A DNA stretch of 64,000 nt from Lachnospiraceae bacterium (GTDB lineage Bacteria; Bacillota; Clostridia; Lachnospirales; Lachnospiraceae), in contig JAQXZD010000017.1 in NCBI GenBank assembly GCA_029227035.1, positions 1-64,000 on the forward strand, given 5' to 3'. Numbering within the stretch: position 1 is the first letter of the stretch; every line of letters begins with the position of its first letter. The notes under the pieces were generated by a model that ran no database searches, was not told the DNA's origin, and saw nothing but the letters and a program-made list of their open reading frames with translations. A program made the position numbers and the translations under genes. This document shows, in pieces, positions 17,312 through 26,996 of this stretch.

Positions 17312-18187
17312 CTACCAACATAAAACTTCAGCTCCGTCTTCTGTTACCAATACCATGATTTCCCATTGTGCGGAAGGCAGCCCATCATCCGTGTATACTT
17401 CCCAGTCGTTCTCATCATCCGTATAGATCTCTACTCCACCCATGTTAACCATCGGTTCAATGGTAAAAATCATACCGGGTGCCATAACCATCTGGGTTCC
17501 TCTTCTGGAATTGTAGCCTACCCACGGTTCCTCGTGAAATTCCAGTCCCACACCATGTCCGCCGATTTCTCTTACTACCGTATAACCGTTCTTATACGCA
17601 TGGTCATGCACAGCCTGTCCCATGTCTCCGAGAAATCCCCACGGTTTCACTTCCTTTAAACCAATCTCCACACATTCTTTTGTCACGTCCACAAGTCGTT
17701 TTTTCTCCGGACTCACCTCCCCTATGCAGAACATTCTTGACGAATCAGAAAAATATCCGTTCAAAATTGTTGAGCAGTCCACATTGAGAATGTCGCCTTC
17801 CTTCAATATAACTTTTTCTGACGGAAAACCGTGGCACACCTGCTCATTCAGTGAAGTACACACACTGTACGGATATCCCTGATAATTCAGCGGAGCCGGG
17901 ATTCCTCCCATATCCGTTGTCATCTCATAAACAATCTTGTCAATCTCTGCCGTGCTCATTCCCGCATGAATATTCTTCTCTATGTAATCCAGCACAGCAA
18001 TGTTAATCTTTGCACTCTCCTTAATGCCTGCCACCTGCTCCGGTGTCTTAATCAGATCATGTGTCGGAACCACATGTCCCTCCGACGCAAGTCTTGCAAG
18101 CTTCTCATCAAACGCTGCATGGCACGCCTTATATTTTCTGCCGCACCCACACCAGCATGGATCGTTTCTACCTAGTTTTACTGACAT
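17312..18187 (-). CDS. map: type I methionine aminopeptidase with SEC-C motif
   Basis: Removes the initiator Met from nascent proteins. It is 291 residues. An N-terminal SEC-C zinc motif (Cys11, Cys13, Cys22, His23) is followed by the pita-bread catalytic domain. The metal ligands are seen in NVDCSTILNGYFSDSS (two Asp), GHGVGLEFHEEP (His, Glu) and the final Glu region. SEC-C forms of MetAP are common in Clostridia and probably aid ribosome docking. AAGATAGAG precedes the ATG. Confidence 0.95.
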   Translation of the reverse strand: MSVKLGRNDPCWCGCGRKYKACHAAFDEKLARLASEGHVVPTHDLIKTPEQVAGIKESAKINIAVLDYIEKNIHAGMSTAEIDKIVYEMTTDMGGIPAPLNYQGYPYSVCTSLNEQVCHGFPSEKVILKEGDILNVDCSTILNGYFSDSSRMFCIGEVSPEKKRLVDVTKECVEIGLKEVKPWGFLGDMGQAVHDHAYKNGYTVVREIGGHGVGLEFHEEPWVGYNSRRGTQMVMAPGMIFTIEPMVNMGGVEIYTDDENDWEVYTDDGLPSAQWEIMVLVTEDGAEVLCW

Positions 18188-18214
18188 CTTTCTCTATCTT
18201 CTTTCTCTATATAT

Positions 18215-18880
18215 TTAATGCTCCAGCGTCACGCTTCCAAAGCTGACACGCTTCCACACATCCTCATTAACCGTATAGTCCTGCTTTTCCAGAAATTCCT
18301 GATAAGCATCTGCCGTAAACTCATAATCTTCATAACTCTTATTGTGCAGTTCCGCAAAAACGGCCTGATACTTCTGCGCGATTGCAATACGGCGCAAAGT
18401 CTCCCGGATGTCCTCCTCCTCTACACCCAGGCGCTTGTCTCCTCCCTCGTCGGTCAGATCTGCCCAGAAATCTCCGTGCACCTCCTGAACCTGCTCCTCT
18501 TCCTCCGCAGAAAGAGTAATTCCCTCCTCTGTTGCAAGGGCATACATCAGTTCATCATGAATCGCCATCTGCATGGCGGCATTCCGCGCCACGACACGGG
18601 TGAATCCGCCCTTCACCCGCATATTCCAGTATTTTTCCGGATGTTCTTCATCATATAAAACGGCTTTTTGTTCTACCTGCGCCTCCTCATATGCCACATA
18701 AAATGCCATGTCACGGAGTGTAAGTGTCTTTCCGTTCACCTCCGCCGCTGTCAAATCCAGTGACTGCGGGTAATCCACCGGATCCGTCACCTTTTTCTGC
18801 ATATGCGAACTGTACACAAGGGAAAAGGCAATCGCAACCAGAACAATGGTCAGAAGGAAATTCGGCTTTCTCTTTTTCAT
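18215..18880 (-). CDS. membrane-anchored SurA/PrsA N-domain-like protein
   Basis: A 221-residue protein with one N-terminal membrane segment (about 8-24) and an alpha-helical outer part. The segment AEVNGKTLTLRDMAFYVAYEE resembles the start of the SurA/PrsA chaperone N-domain. There is no parvulin domain, so if it is a foldase it would act as a holdase only. It starts three bases after the NlpC/P60 gene and shares its export route, which suggests help in folding or exporting that hydrolase. That link is inference. Confidence 0.55.
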   Translation of the reverse strand: MKKRKPNFLLTIVLVAIAFSLVYSSHMQKKVTDPVDYPQSLDLTAAEVNGKTLTLRDMAFYVAYEEAQVEQKAVLYDEEHPEKYWNMRVKGGFTRVVARNAAMQMAIHDELMYALATEEGITLSAEEEEQVQEVHGDFWADLTDEGGDKRLGVEEEDIRETLRRIAIAQKYQAVFAELHNKSYEDYEFTADAYQEFLEKQDYTVNEDVWKRVSFGSVTLEH

Positions 18881-18883
18881 CGC

Positions 18884-20119
18884 CTATACCAGTCTCCGGA
18901 TTGCCGTAATGGTATGGCAGTTCACCGAACGGGTATTGGTAATACCTGCTCTGGTGGACTGTGCCTCAACAATGCATCCGTTTCCAATATAGATGGCAAC
19001 ATGTCCCGGATACACAACCACATCTCCCGCCTGAATATTCTGGTAAGCAACCGGCTGCCCGACATTCTTAAACGCCTGTGAATAACGCGGTGTACTGATT
19101 CCGAAATGCTGGAATACCAGATGTACAAAACCGGAACAGTCACATCCGTTTGTCAGACTGTTTCCTCCCCATACATAAGGATTTCCCACAAACTGCTGCG
19201 CATAGGCAACCACATCCGCTCCGCTGACACTGGTGGAATTGGACGGATTATAAGACGGATCCTGAAGATAAGCATCTCCGCCGAGACCGCCGCTGGCACC
19301 GGTTCCTCCACCGTCATAAGTGTCCGCATTTGCCTGTGCTGCTGCCGCCTCCTGCGCACGGATAATCTCTTCCTGCTTGGAAATGGTCTTCTTATAATCT
19401 TCGGCCTGCTCTTTTGCCTGTGCAAGCTGATCCGCATAATCTTCCTTCTTCTGTTCAAGCGAAGCGATCATGGTTTCCAGTTCTCCCTGCTGCGCCTGAT
19501 ACTTGTCCTGCATGGCAAGAAGCCCGTCCATCTCCTCTGCAAGCTGAGCCTGCCAGTCCTCCACTTTCTGTACCGCAAGCTCATAGGAATCCATCAGATC
19601 GCGGTCCGACTGGTGCAGATCCGATGCATATTCAATCCGGTTCAGCATATCCGCCAGTCCGTCGGATTCCAGAATCGCCGTCCAGATAGAATTGTCCGTG
19701 CTGTTCTCGTACATATACTGAATTCGAAGCTTCATCGCTTCGTACTGTTCTTTCTCTACTTTCTTCGCTTCAGTCAGAGATGCATTTGCCTTCTCAACCT
19801 CTGCCTGCTTATTCTTAATCTCACCCTTCAAGGTCTCCTGTTTGTCAAGAAGCGCATTCATATTCGCAGCCGCCGTCTTAAGATCGCTGGACACACTTGC
19901 CTGATCATCCTTGATGTTCTCTATATCTTCTTTGGTATCGTTCAGTTTCTTTTTATATTCATCTCTCTTCTTCTCTGCTTCCGTCTTCGCATAAACCTCC
20001 GGAACGCTGCATGCTCCAGCGGCCAGAGATCCCGTGAGTACCATCACAAGAAGCGCCGCACAGAATCTCCGACGTCCGATTGTACTTCGTTTATAACCCA
20101 TGGTTTTTATTTTACGCAT
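18884..20119 (-). CDS. secreted NlpC/P60 peptidoglycan endopeptidase with coiled coil
   Basis: Cuts peptide cross-bridges of the cell wall outside the membrane. It is 411 residues: a signal peptide (about 1-44), a PcsB/CwlO-type coiled coil (about 46-265), a Gly/Ser/Asn-rich linker and a C-terminal NlpC/P60 domain (about 300-411). The catalytic Cys328 is in CDCSGF and His373 in PGHVAIYIG. Coiled-coil hydrolases of this type are usually switched on by FtsEX, which is not encoded here. AGGAGG is five bases before the ATG. It heads the leftward run that continues to the GH5 gene. Confidence 0.93.
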   Translation of the reverse strand: MRKIKTMGYKRSTIGRRRFCAALLVMVLTGSLAAGACSVPEVYAKTEAEKKRDEYKKKLNDTKEDIENIKDDQASVSSDLKTAAANMNALLDKQETLKGEIKNKQAEVEKANASLTEAKKVEKEQYEAMKLRIQYMYENSTDNSIWTAILESDGLADMLNRIEYASDLHQSDRDLMDSYELAVQKVEDWQAQLAEEMDGLLAMQDKYQAQQGELETMIASLEQKKEDYADQLAQAKEQAEDYKKTISKQEEIIRAQEAAAAQANADTYDGGGTGASGGLGGDAYLQDPSYNPSNSTSVSGADVVAYAQQFVGNPYVWGGNSLTNGCDCSGFVHLVFQHFGISTPRYSQAFKNVGQPVAYQNIQAGDVVVYPGHVAIYIGNGCIVEAQSTRAGITNTRSVNCHTITAIRRLV

Positions 20120-20208
20120 AATGCCTCCTATGTACCTTCATAAATACCTTTCATTCTCACTTATTATCGCACAAATTTCGATTTTCTTCCACTGGTTTTT
20201 TATGTCTT

Positions 20209-21765
20209 TCACAGAAATTTTACGATTACAAGTTTATCCCCCGCTTTCACATTTGTCGATTTCAGATGATTGGTGTCGACAATCTGTGTTTCCGTCGTGT
20301 GATAACGCTTTGCAATATCCCACAATTCCTCATGTTCCTGCACAATATATCCCGTCACTCCGGGCTGCTTCGTCAACTCCTCCGGCTCGAACTCTTTTTC
20401 CTCAATATCGACAATCTTATCAAAACATTCTTCCTTCATCACAAGCGCCGTAAGCGAAACTGCTGCCTTCACCTCATATCTGGTGTTGTCCAGAAGGTTT
20501 ACCGCCAGCCGGTCAATTCCCGGTTCCAACTCATAAGTGATATCCTGTGCATCCGCCCGAAGCTCCGGCACATCAATTGTCTGGGAAAACGGAATCTGCT
20601 CAAATGCATGTGCCACCGGAAAATTGTCATCGGTTGTGGCATACAAAATATGTACCGACAGAATTCCTTCTGCAAAAAGTCCATTCTCGACCGGTTCCAC
20701 ATGATCCACGTCAACAGAACCTTCATAAGCACACAACTGCAGGATATGCTCCTGCTCATCCGATATCTTCATCTGCTGGGAAATCCGCAGCTTGGCGTCA
20801 TTTTTCACCAGAAGCTTCCATGTCCGCATCGGCAGCCTCTGCACCATCAGATTTTGCTTCAGCGAATAGATATCCGCAAGCATCTCCACCTCCTCTTCCT
20901 TCCATATTTTGATATCCACGTCAAAGGTCATATCCAGAGCCAGCCCCCGCATCTCTCCGTCATAATCATTGACCGTCTCAATCTCCATATCCGAAGGCTG
21001 CACCCGAATCCAACAAAGCGTCTGCTGCCCTGCCGCCTCGCAGTCCATCGTTCCCGCAAAAGGCACCATGGATTCGTACCACTCCAACTGTCCTTCTATA
21101 CTGCTGTATAAAATATTGACGTGTGCTTCTCCCTGCACCTGTACCCGGTCCGCGGACAGAACCACTTCCTTATTGCGGATATCCACATGATGATATACGA
21201 TCCTCGCAATATTCGGGCTCGCCCCGGGAAGTGTCATTTCATTATGCGTCCGCAGAATGTCTTTCTTGGAAGTCATAAGAAGAAGCATCCGGCGTTTTTG
21301 CATCTTCTGCTGGACATTTTCCTCCGGCCGGACGGAGGTGACCAGTTCCTCCTCTGACATCTGCTCACACACGGCCTTAATTTCCAGCACGGCACGCACT
21401 GCCAGCTTTCTGGAGTTAATCGCCGTAATGTTCAAATCCTCCAGTCTTCCCGAGAGTTTTACGACATCCGGTTCTTCAACTTCTTCCATAAAAATCTTCT
21501 CTGCAAAATTAACGGAATCGGACAATGTCTCCAGCCTGTTTCCATCGCTCCGGTAGAGTACCGTAAACTTTAACTGTCCGGTTGCCCACACGGTCTGGCT
21601 GCTGACCTTCACCTCCTCAAACTGGATACTGCCTTTCGTATGTATGATTTTAACCACATCCGGCTTATTATCCTTCACAATGCAATCATCATCCAGAGTA
21701 ATCTGCGTAAGCGCCCTGCTTTTTTGTGAATTCTGTTTTAATATCTGCTTTTTTAATTCCAACAA
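20209..21765 (-). CDS. sipL: spore coat/cortex morphogenesis protein SipL (SPOCS + LysM)
   Basis: A mother-cell protein that in Clostridioides binds SpoIVA during coat assembly. It is 518 residues with repeated SPOCS (DUF3794) units (about 40-150, 185-290 and 320-450) and a C-terminal LysM (about 465-515, GYIVQEHEELWDIAKRY). The start is TTG at 21765, the last two bases of a T7 tract plus G. The ribosome site GAGAGG lies in the 3' arm of a hairpin. The next gene upstream is veg, whose terminator is this same hairpin. Confidence 0.93.
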   Translation of the reverse strand: MLELKKQILKQNSQKSRALTQITLDDDCIVKDNKPDVVKIIHTKGSIQFEEVKVSSQTVWATGQLKFTVLYRSDGNRLETLSDSVNFAEKIFMEEVEEPDVVKLSGRLEDLNITAINSRKLAVRAVLEIKAVCEQMSEEELVTSVRPEENVQQKMQKRRMLLLMTSKKDILRTHNEMTLPGASPNIARIVYHHVDIRNKEVVLSADRVQVQGEAHVNILYSSIEGQLEWYESMVPFAGTMDCEAAGQQTLCWIRVQPSDMEIETVNDYDGEMRGLALDMTFDVDIKIWKEEEVEMLADIYSLKQNLMVQRLPMRTWKLLVKNDAKLRISQQMKISDEQEHILQLCAYEGSVDVDHVEPVENGLFAEGILSVHILYATTDDNFPVAHAFEQIPFSQTIDVPELRADAQDITYELEPGIDRLAVNLLDNTRYEVKAAVSLTALVMKEECFDKIVDIEEKEFEPEELTKQPGVTGYIVQEHEELWDIAKRYHTTETQIVDTNHLKSTNVKAGDKLVIVKFL

Positions 21766-21817
21766 AAAAATCCCTCTCTTCCAATCTCGTATAATAATAC
21801 GTATTCAAAGAGAGGGA
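21764..21817 (-). terminator. veg terminator hairpin over the sipL start
   Basis: TCCCTCTCTT (21817-21808 on the minus strand) pairs with AAGAGAGGGA (21780-21771), and T7 follows at 21770-21764. A small inner stem CGTAT/ATACG lies in the loop. The 3' arm contains the sipL ribosome site and the T tract runs into its TTG. Confidence 0.8.
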
Positions 21818-21826
21818 ATTTTATTC
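21798..21826 (-). promoter_or_regulatory. sigma-E-like promoter of sipL inside the hairpin
   Basis: GAATAA (21826-21821), 15 bases, then AATACGTA (21805-21798). The spacing equals that at spoIIID and cotS; the -10 match to CATACANT is only partial. Transcription would start in the loop of the hairpin. Confidence 0.45.
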
Positions 21827-21853
21827 CATAACCGTAAACCTATATATGATTTA

Positions 21854-22096
21854 TCAGCACAGCTTCATGCGAACATCCTTAGTAATAATATCCGTATAAC
21901 TGAAAGATAATAACTGCGGAGGATTCTCCTCATGTTCATCATCTACCAGCACCGTAAAAACGCTTGGGTATGCTTTCTGGATTACCCCTTCCTGAATGTC
22001 AACCTTGTTGCGTCCCCTGTCAAGCTGGATCTTAACTCTATTACCACATTGCTGATGAACGGATGCCCGAACCTTGCTAATCTCTGCCTGTTCCAT
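21854..22096 (-). CDS. veg: Veg family protein
   Basis: An 80-residue protein beginning MEQAEISKVRASVHQQCGN with the conserved block GRNKVDIQEGVIQKAYPSVFTVLV, the signature of Veg (DUF1021). In Bacillus it is highly expressed in growth and affects biofilm genes; its biochemical role is unclear. AGGAGG precedes the ATG and a consensus-like sigma-A promoter lies at 22154-22182. It is monocistronic up to the hairpin at the sipL start. Confidence 0.93.
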   Translation of the reverse strand: MEQAEISKVRASVHQQCGNRVKIQLDRGRNKVDIQEGVIQKAYPSVFTVLVDDEHEENPPQLLSFSYTDIITKDVRMKLC

Positions 22097-22153
22097 ATTA
22101 ACCTCCTCTATTTTGAGCTTTTTCGCTAGACCAATACAATATCTAGTGGCTTT

Positions 22154-22182
22154 AGTATAGCAGAGTGGAAAAGTTTTGGCAA
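22154..22182 (-). promoter_or_regulatory. veg sigma-A promoter
   Basis: TTGCCA (22182-22177), 17 bases, TATACT (22159-22154) on the minus strand, about 55 bases before the veg ATG. Confidence 0.8.
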
Positions 22183-22205
22183 TAGGTCAAAAGTACTAGG
22201 TCGAT

Positions 22206-22622
22206 TTATTCGAACACAACCGGCTCGCTGCGAAGCTCCATTTTCAGGATAACCATAGGGTAACTCGGTGTCTTTTCCACTTTTTCTCCCGCCTGCGGTC
22301 CGTTCAGTGTCGTTCTTACACAGATTTTGTTTTCTGCCAGATAACATTCATTCACAGATATGCAATAACCGCCTGTCTCCTGTATTCCATACCCTCTGAC
22401 TATGTACAGATACTCATTGTCACTGTACGTCAGTTTGAAATCTTCCTCCTTTTTCTCCTCCAGTTGCTCCTTTAAAGAAGCCGGCACATCCTGTATCCGG
22501 ATTACCGTAAACTCCAGATCTTTCTGTTTTTCCGCGCCCTGCCGCACAACACATCCGGTAAGCAGCAGACTTACTCCAAACGCAACTGCCATCATCAACA
22601 ACTTTCTTCCTGTCTTATACAT
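22206..22622 (-). CDS. lipoprotein with PrcB-like C-terminal domain
   Basis: A 138-residue lipoprotein: signal segment with lipobox LTGC (Cys24), then a small beta-rich domain with GYGIQETGGYCISVNECYL, as in the protease-complex-inhibitor PrcB family. Such domains are found on bacterial surfaces; the partner protease is not in the window. It is oriented away from plsC. The veg promoter begins in its immediate 3' flank, about 24 bases past its stop. Confidence 0.75.
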   Translation of the reverse strand: MYKTGRKLLMMAVAFGVSLLLTGCVVRQGAEKQKDLEFTVIRIQDVPASLKEQLEEKKEEDFKLTYSDNEYLYIVRGYGIQETGGYCISVNECYLAENKICVRTTLNGPQAGEKVEKTPSYPMVILKMELRSEPVVFE

Positions 22623-22667
22623 ACACTTCTACCAAATATCGTCTTATGCTATCCTATGCCAAACTAT

Positions 22668-22696
22668 TTGATTCTATACGGTTTTTCCTTTATAAT
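22668..22696 (+). promoter_or_regulatory. plsC sigma-A promoter
   Basis: TTGATT (22668-22673), 17 bases, TATAAT (22691-22696), 34 bases before the plsC ATG. Confidence 0.8.
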
Positions 22697-22730
22697 GTAG
22701 TAAAAAATATTTTAAGAAAAGAGGTTATCA

Positions 22731-23474
22731 ATGAGAACAATTATTGTTGTAATTTATGTGTTTCTTTTTCTTATTTTCAGCATCCCGGTGCTCTTTGTGG
22801 AATGGATTATCTCCAAATTCAACAAAAGAGCTGCCGATATCAGCCAGCTTCGGATGGTGCAATGGGGATTTCGCTGTGTTTCCTTTCTCTCCGGCGTAAA
22901 GCTGACCGTAAAGGGCCGGGAAAACATTCCGTCCGATAAGCCGGTTTTATACATCGGCAATCACCGGAGTTTCTTTGACATTGTTGTGACTTATCAGCTT
23001 TGTCCTGATCTGACCGGGTACATTTCCAAAGACGGTGTCAACAAAGTGCCTATACTGGGCATGATTATGAAGCGGCTCTACTGCCTCTTCCTTGACCGAA
23101 AAGATGTCAAACAGGGATTCAAGGTAATTCTCACCGCCATTGATTATGTCAAATCCGGTGTTTCCATCTGCATCTTTCCGGAGGGCAGTCGCAACAAGCA
23201 GGAAGATCAACCTGCCTCGGTACAGCCTTTCAAAGAAGGTTCCTTCAAGATTGCACAAAAAACCGGATGTCCCATCATCCCAATGGCCATCACCGGAACC
23301 GACGATGTTTTCGAAAAACACTTTCCATGGATACGGCGTTCCAATGTCACCGTAACCTACGGAGAACCTATTCTGGTATCGGAGCTTCCGAAAGATGAAC
23401 AAAAACATGTAGGCGTCTACTGCCGCAGTGTCATTCAGAACATGTTGGAAAAAGAGCTTGCTTCCGGCAAGTAA
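22731..23474 (+). CDS. plsC: 1-acyl-sn-glycerol-3-phosphate acyltransferase
   Basis: Adds the second acyl chain to make phosphatidic acid at the inner membrane. It is 247 residues. An N-terminal membrane segment (about 3-24) is followed by the acyltransferase motifs NHRSFFD (HX4D, about residue 75) and FPEGSR (about 142-147). GAAAAGAGG precedes the ATG. It is flanked by its own promoter and a strong terminator, so it is a single-gene unit. Confidence 0.94.
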   Translation: MRTIIVVIYVFLFLIFSIPVLFVEWIISKFNKRAADISQLRMVQWGFRCVSFLSGVKLTVKGRENIPSDKPVLYIGNHRSFFDIVVTYQLCPDLTGYISKDGVNKVPILGMIMKRLYCLFLDRKDVKQGFKVILTAIDYVKSGVSICIFPEGSRNKQEDQPASVQPFKEGSFKIAQKTGCPIIPMAITGTDDVFEKHFPWIRRSNVTVTYGEPILVSELPKDEQKHVGVYCRSVIQNMLEKELASGK

Positions 23475-23479
23475 AGACG

Positions 23480-23513
23480 AAAAAAAGAGGTTCGCATCTG
23501 CGAGCCTCTTTTT
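23480..23513 (+). terminator. bidirectional terminator between plsC and the chemoreceptor gene
   Basis: AAAAAGAGG...TGCG-type stem of about 14 bp with one wobble and a two-base loop, flanked by A and T runs on both sides. It serves plsC on the plus strand and the convergent chemoreceptor gene on the minus strand. Confidence 0.85.
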
Positions 23514-23534
23514 AAATCGCTATTCTTTGTCTTC

Positions 23535-25700
23535 TTATACTTGGAATGTGGAGAGTGCATCCAACAGGCTTTCCGCTTTTGCGGTAAGACTCTGGGACGC
23601 TTCATCCAGATTCTTAACTGCCTCAAGCTGTGTTCCCGCCGCATTATGCACGGAGCTGGAGCATTCTGCCGTCTGTGTCGACGCACTTGAAATACTCTCA
23701 ATCGCACTTAAGGTTTCGTTTCTTGCACCATTCATTTCCTGAACATTATTGGAAATAATCTGCAGTGCCTGTATCAACTGTTCTGCCAGTTTATCAATCT
23801 GACGGAAGGAATTGGTCGTATCCTCAACCACTCCTGACTGTGAGCTGACGGCTTCCTCTGCTTTTCTTGCAATCTGAACCACGTCCTCTGTCTTTCCGAC
23901 AATTTCATCCACAATGGCCGAAATCTGTCCCGCAGATGCAAGACACTGATCTGCCAGCTTCCTGATTTCTTCCGCCACAACTGAAAATCCCCGGCCTGCT
24001 TCTCCTGCTCTTGCCGCTTCGATAGAGGCGTTCAGGGATAACAGGTTGGTCTGTTCCGCAATATCGTTGATTGCAGAAACAATGTGGCTGATGGACTTGG
24101 ACTTGTCCTCCAGTTCCTGTATGGATTGAATAACCTCTCTGGTAATCTCGGCTGTGGCCTCAGATGTCTCAGTCAGACTCTGAACCGACGCAATTCCCAC
24201 CGCAATCGTTTCGCCTGTCTTACCGGTCAGTCTTCCCAGCTCGTCTGCATTGGAGCTGACGTTATTAATCTTTCCTGACAGGGAATCCATCTGGCTTAAG
24301 CAGTTATCCGAACCGCTGTCCAGCTTGTTGACTCCGCTCTCAATCTCCAGTACTGCGTCCTGAATATTCTGTGAGGTCTGCATAAAGGTTCCGGAAGACT
24401 CTGCCACATGCACTGCGGCTTCTCCGACCTGCTGACTGACATCATTGACATCCAGAATCAGCGACTTCATATGCTCTACCGTATCATTAACACCCTCGCA
24501 CAAAAGTCCGAGCTCGTCCTTATGCTTACCCTGCAGGTGAACCGTCAGATCACCCTTGGATACCTTGCGCAACTGACGCAGGATATACTGAATGGTTCCG
24601 GAAATCTGTCTGGAAATCAACGTTCCCAAAAGCAATGCCACAATCGCACAAATCAGTCCCATAATCGTTGTAAGGTTCTTGATACCTGCGGACTGATCCA
24701 AAAGCTCTGCAGACGGAATCAATGCCGCAATCAATACATCTCCGGTGGTGAGCTTGCTGTATACAAACATGTACTCATCGCCATCAATTTTTACCATCTG
24801 ATTGCCGCTGGTCTCCTTGCCCTCCATGGCCTTCTGATAAAAATCCGTTCCGTAAAAGACTGCTTCTGTCTGTTCCCTTGTCTCGTCGGAATAGAACTCC
24901 CTGCCGTCTGTCGTAATCATGGCAACACATCCGTTCTCACCCGGATCCAGCGACGCCATCGCATCGCGCACAAATGACGCACTGATGTCAATAATCATAA
25001 CCGCCGGCTGGTTGTTCATCTTCTTTGCAATACGGATACAGTAATCCGTACTGGTCATTCCAAGAGCCTCATCCGCTTCATCGTTCTGTCCAAAGGTAAA
25101 CCATTCTGTCGCACTGTCGCACACCGGTTTTCCCTGTTCCGTATTCTTGTAATTGGTATAAATCTGCTTGTCATTGACATAATTCTCTGTGTCAATCGCC
25201 ATACGGTCATCCGCAACAAAATATGCCCCCTCCAGCTTACTGTCGATTGCAAGCTTATTGAGAATCTTCGTGCGGTAATCGTTTCTGGTGGTATTCAACT
25301 CTGTCACATCCATGAGACCGCCAAAATACTTCTTCAGTTTTTTCTCGGTCAGATAAGGCTTGAAATCATCCTTCTCACTGGACACAATCAGACTGACATA
25401 CTGCTGGATGGTCTCCGTTGTCTGCTGCACAGAGTCCTTATATGTATTCACAATCGCACTGGATGCCGTCTTATAGGAAGCAACACCCAGAACAACCACA
25501 CTCAGAACTGGAACCAGAAAGCTCGCAATCAGCCTCACCGCAATACTTCTGAAAAACGGAACCTCCGACTTCTCATGCGGTCTCTTCTCTTTCTTCCCTG
25601 CCTTTTGCTTTGCATTCTTTATCTTAACCGTTGTCTTTGGTGCTCTCTTTTTTTCCGGTTTTACTTTTGCTTTTTTCGGTGCATTTTTCATTTTCTTCAT
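23535..25700 (-). CDS. methyl-accepting chemotaxis protein
   Basis: A 721-residue transmembrane chemoreceptor. A 50-residue Lys/Pro-rich cytosolic head comes first, then a membrane segment (about 55-78), a large outer Cache-type sensor (about 80-340), a second membrane segment, HAMP and a long signalling domain. The hairpin tip reads [23 protein letters not shown], which contacts CheA and CheW. The longest frame starts 21 codons earlier, but the ATG at 25700 has AGAGGAT upstream. The basic head is unusual for an MCP. The ligand is unknown. It implies a motile organism, although no flagellar genes are in view. Confidence 0.93.
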   Translation of the reverse strand: MKKMKNAPKKAKVKPEKKRAPKTTVKIKNAKQKAGKKEKRPHEKSEVPFFRSIAVRLIASFLVPVLSVVVLGVASYKTASSAIVNTYKDSVQQTTETIQQYVSLIVSSEKDDFKPYLTEKKLKKYFGGLMDVTELNTTRNDYRTKILNKLAIDSKLEGAYFVADDRMAIDTENYVNDKQIYTNYKNTEQGKPVCDSATEWFTFGQNDEADEALGMTSTDYCIRIAKKMNNQPAVMIIDISASFVRDAMASLDPGENGCVAMITTDGREFYSDETREQTEAVFYGTDFYQKAMEGKETSGNQMVKIDGDEYMFVYSKLTTGDVLIAALIPSAELLDQSAGIKNLTTIMGLICAIVALLLGTLISRQISGTIQYILRQLRKVSKGDLTVHLQGKHKDELGLLCEGVNDTVEHMKSLILDVNDVSQQVGEAAVHVAESSGTFMQTSQNIQDAVLEIESGVNKLDSGSDNCLSQMDSLSGKINNVSSNADELGRLTGKTGETIAVGIASVQSLTETSEATAEITREVIQSIQELEDKSKSISHIVSAINDIAEQTNLLSLNASIEAARAGEAGRGFSVVAEEIRKLADQCLASAGQISAIVDEIVGKTEDVVQIARKAEEAVSSQSGVVEDTTNSFRQIDKLAEQLIQALQIISNNVQEMNGARNETLSAIESISSASTQTAECSSSVHNAAGTQLEAVKNLDEASQSLTAKAESLLDALSTFQV

Positions 25701-25865
25701 AGTTCTATCCTCTGTCACTTCAATCTCTGCACTTATATGCCACTTTTTATCCTTAATATACAATATTTTTCTTCAAAAGGCAATTGCTTTATTCATATTT
25801 CACCATGTATTCGCAGTTTTTTCGAAATTTTTCTTTAAATTTCCGCAATTTTTACTCACTTTTAA

Positions 25866-25894
25866 TTGCAGCTTTTTCGAAAGTAAATTATAAT
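25866..25894 (+). promoter_or_regulatory. promoter of the LacI-type gene
   Basis: TTGCAG (25866-25871), 17 bases, TATAAT (25889-25894). The start point would be near 25901, just before the palindrome at 25906-25921. Confidence 0.8.
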
Positions 25895-25905
25895 ATATTT
25901 AAATG

Positions 25906-25921
25906 GGAACGATTCCGTTCC
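25906..25921 (+). promoter_or_regulatory. candidate autoregulatory operator
   Basis: A perfect 16-bp inverted repeat, GGAACG ATTC CGTTCC, lies just downstream of the predicted start point of the LacI-type gene. Placement and symmetry fit a repressor site; that the encoded regulator binds it is inference. Confidence 0.5.
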
Positions 25922-25976
25922 TAAAAATTTGTTGTAATTTTAAACCCCGAATCACTATGGGCATAGGAGAGATTAT

Positions 25977-26996
25977 ATGGCTACTATTAAAGATATTGCA
26001 AACCGTCTCGGAGTATCCATCAGCACCGTTTCCAAAGGTTTAAACGGTGCCAGTGATATCAGCGATGAGCTCCGGCAGACCGTCCTCGACACAGCGGTTG
26101 AAATGGGATATTCAACCAAGCGCTCCCGGAAAGAAGAAAACCGAAAGCTTTGCGTCTTTGTAGAGAACATGAACTACGATGCGACCGACGAGTTTGGTTA
26201 CAACGTTGTGCTTGGTTTCCGGCAGAATGCTTTCCGTTATCACTGGAATGTGGATGTTCTTCCCATCACTCCTGCTTTTCAGGAGGAAAACAAATACGAC
26301 ACTTTCCTGTTAAAAGAAGGTTACAGTGGTGCTTTTCTCATGGGATTTACGTTACGTGACGCCTGGATGACATCCCTTCAGACCAGCATTATGCCAACGG
26401 TTCTTTTGGACAACTTCATTGCCAATAATCCGAATGTCTGCTATGTGGGAACGGATAGTTTTGAAGGAATCCACATGGCTGTACGCCATCTGTTTTCTCT
26501 CGGGCATAAAAATATCGGTTTTTTGAACGGACCTCTCTATTCCAAAGTTTCGGATGACAGACAGAATGCGTTTGAAAGTTCCATGCGTTCTTTCAATCTT
26601 CCTGTCACGGAGGCCTCTTCGGCACACAGCTACTATTCGCCGGAAGCCGCCAAGCACCATGTGTCAAACTTCCTCGCCAACGGTATCACCGCAATCATCT
26701 GCGGCAGCGACCTCATCGCCAAAGGTGTCATCGAGGAATGCCAGCGGCAGAATTACCGCGTCCCGGAAGATATCAGCGTTGTGGGATTTGATGATGCGCC
26801 GATTGCGACCACATTTACTCCGCCGCTTACCACCATCCGGCAGGAGCACAACGAACTGGGACGATGTGCTTATGTCAGCCTGAGTTCCCTGATCAACCAT
26901 ATTCCAATCAGCAAAATGCTTATGCGCCCTAAACTGATTGAGCGAAGTTCTACCGCCTTCTGCAACGGTACGGTTAAGAAAAAGGATGTCACATAA
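25977..26996 (+). CDS. LacI/GalR family transcriptional regulator
   Basis: A 339-residue sugar-type repressor. The N-terminal helix-turn-helix reads IKDIANRLGVSISTVSKGLNG (residues 4-24), with a hinge helix to about 60. The periplasmic-binding-protein core ends with VPEDISVVGFDDAPIATTFTPPLTTIRQ. No sugar operon adjoins it; its neighbours are a chemoreceptor and tRNA-Tyr, so the target genes are elsewhere or only itself. The promoter and operator-like palindrome upstream suggest autoregulation. The stop codon sits inside the terminator stem. Confidence 0.93.
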   Translation: MATIKDIANRLGVSISTVSKGLNGASDISDELRQTVLDTAVEMGYSTKRSRKEENRKLCVFVENMNYDATDEFGYNVVLGFRQNAFRYHWNVDVLPITPAFQEENKYDTFLLKEGYSGAFLMGFTLRDAWMTSLQTSIMPTVLLDNFIANNPNVCYVGTDSFEGIHMAVRHLFSLGHKNIGFLNGPLYSKVSDDRQNAFESSMRSFNLPVTEASSAHSYYSPEAAKHHVSNFLANGITAIICGSDLIAKGVIEECQRQNYRVPEDISVVGFDDAPIATTFTPPLTTIRQEHNELGRCAYVSLSSLINHIPISKMLMRPKLIERSSTAFCNGTVKKKDVT

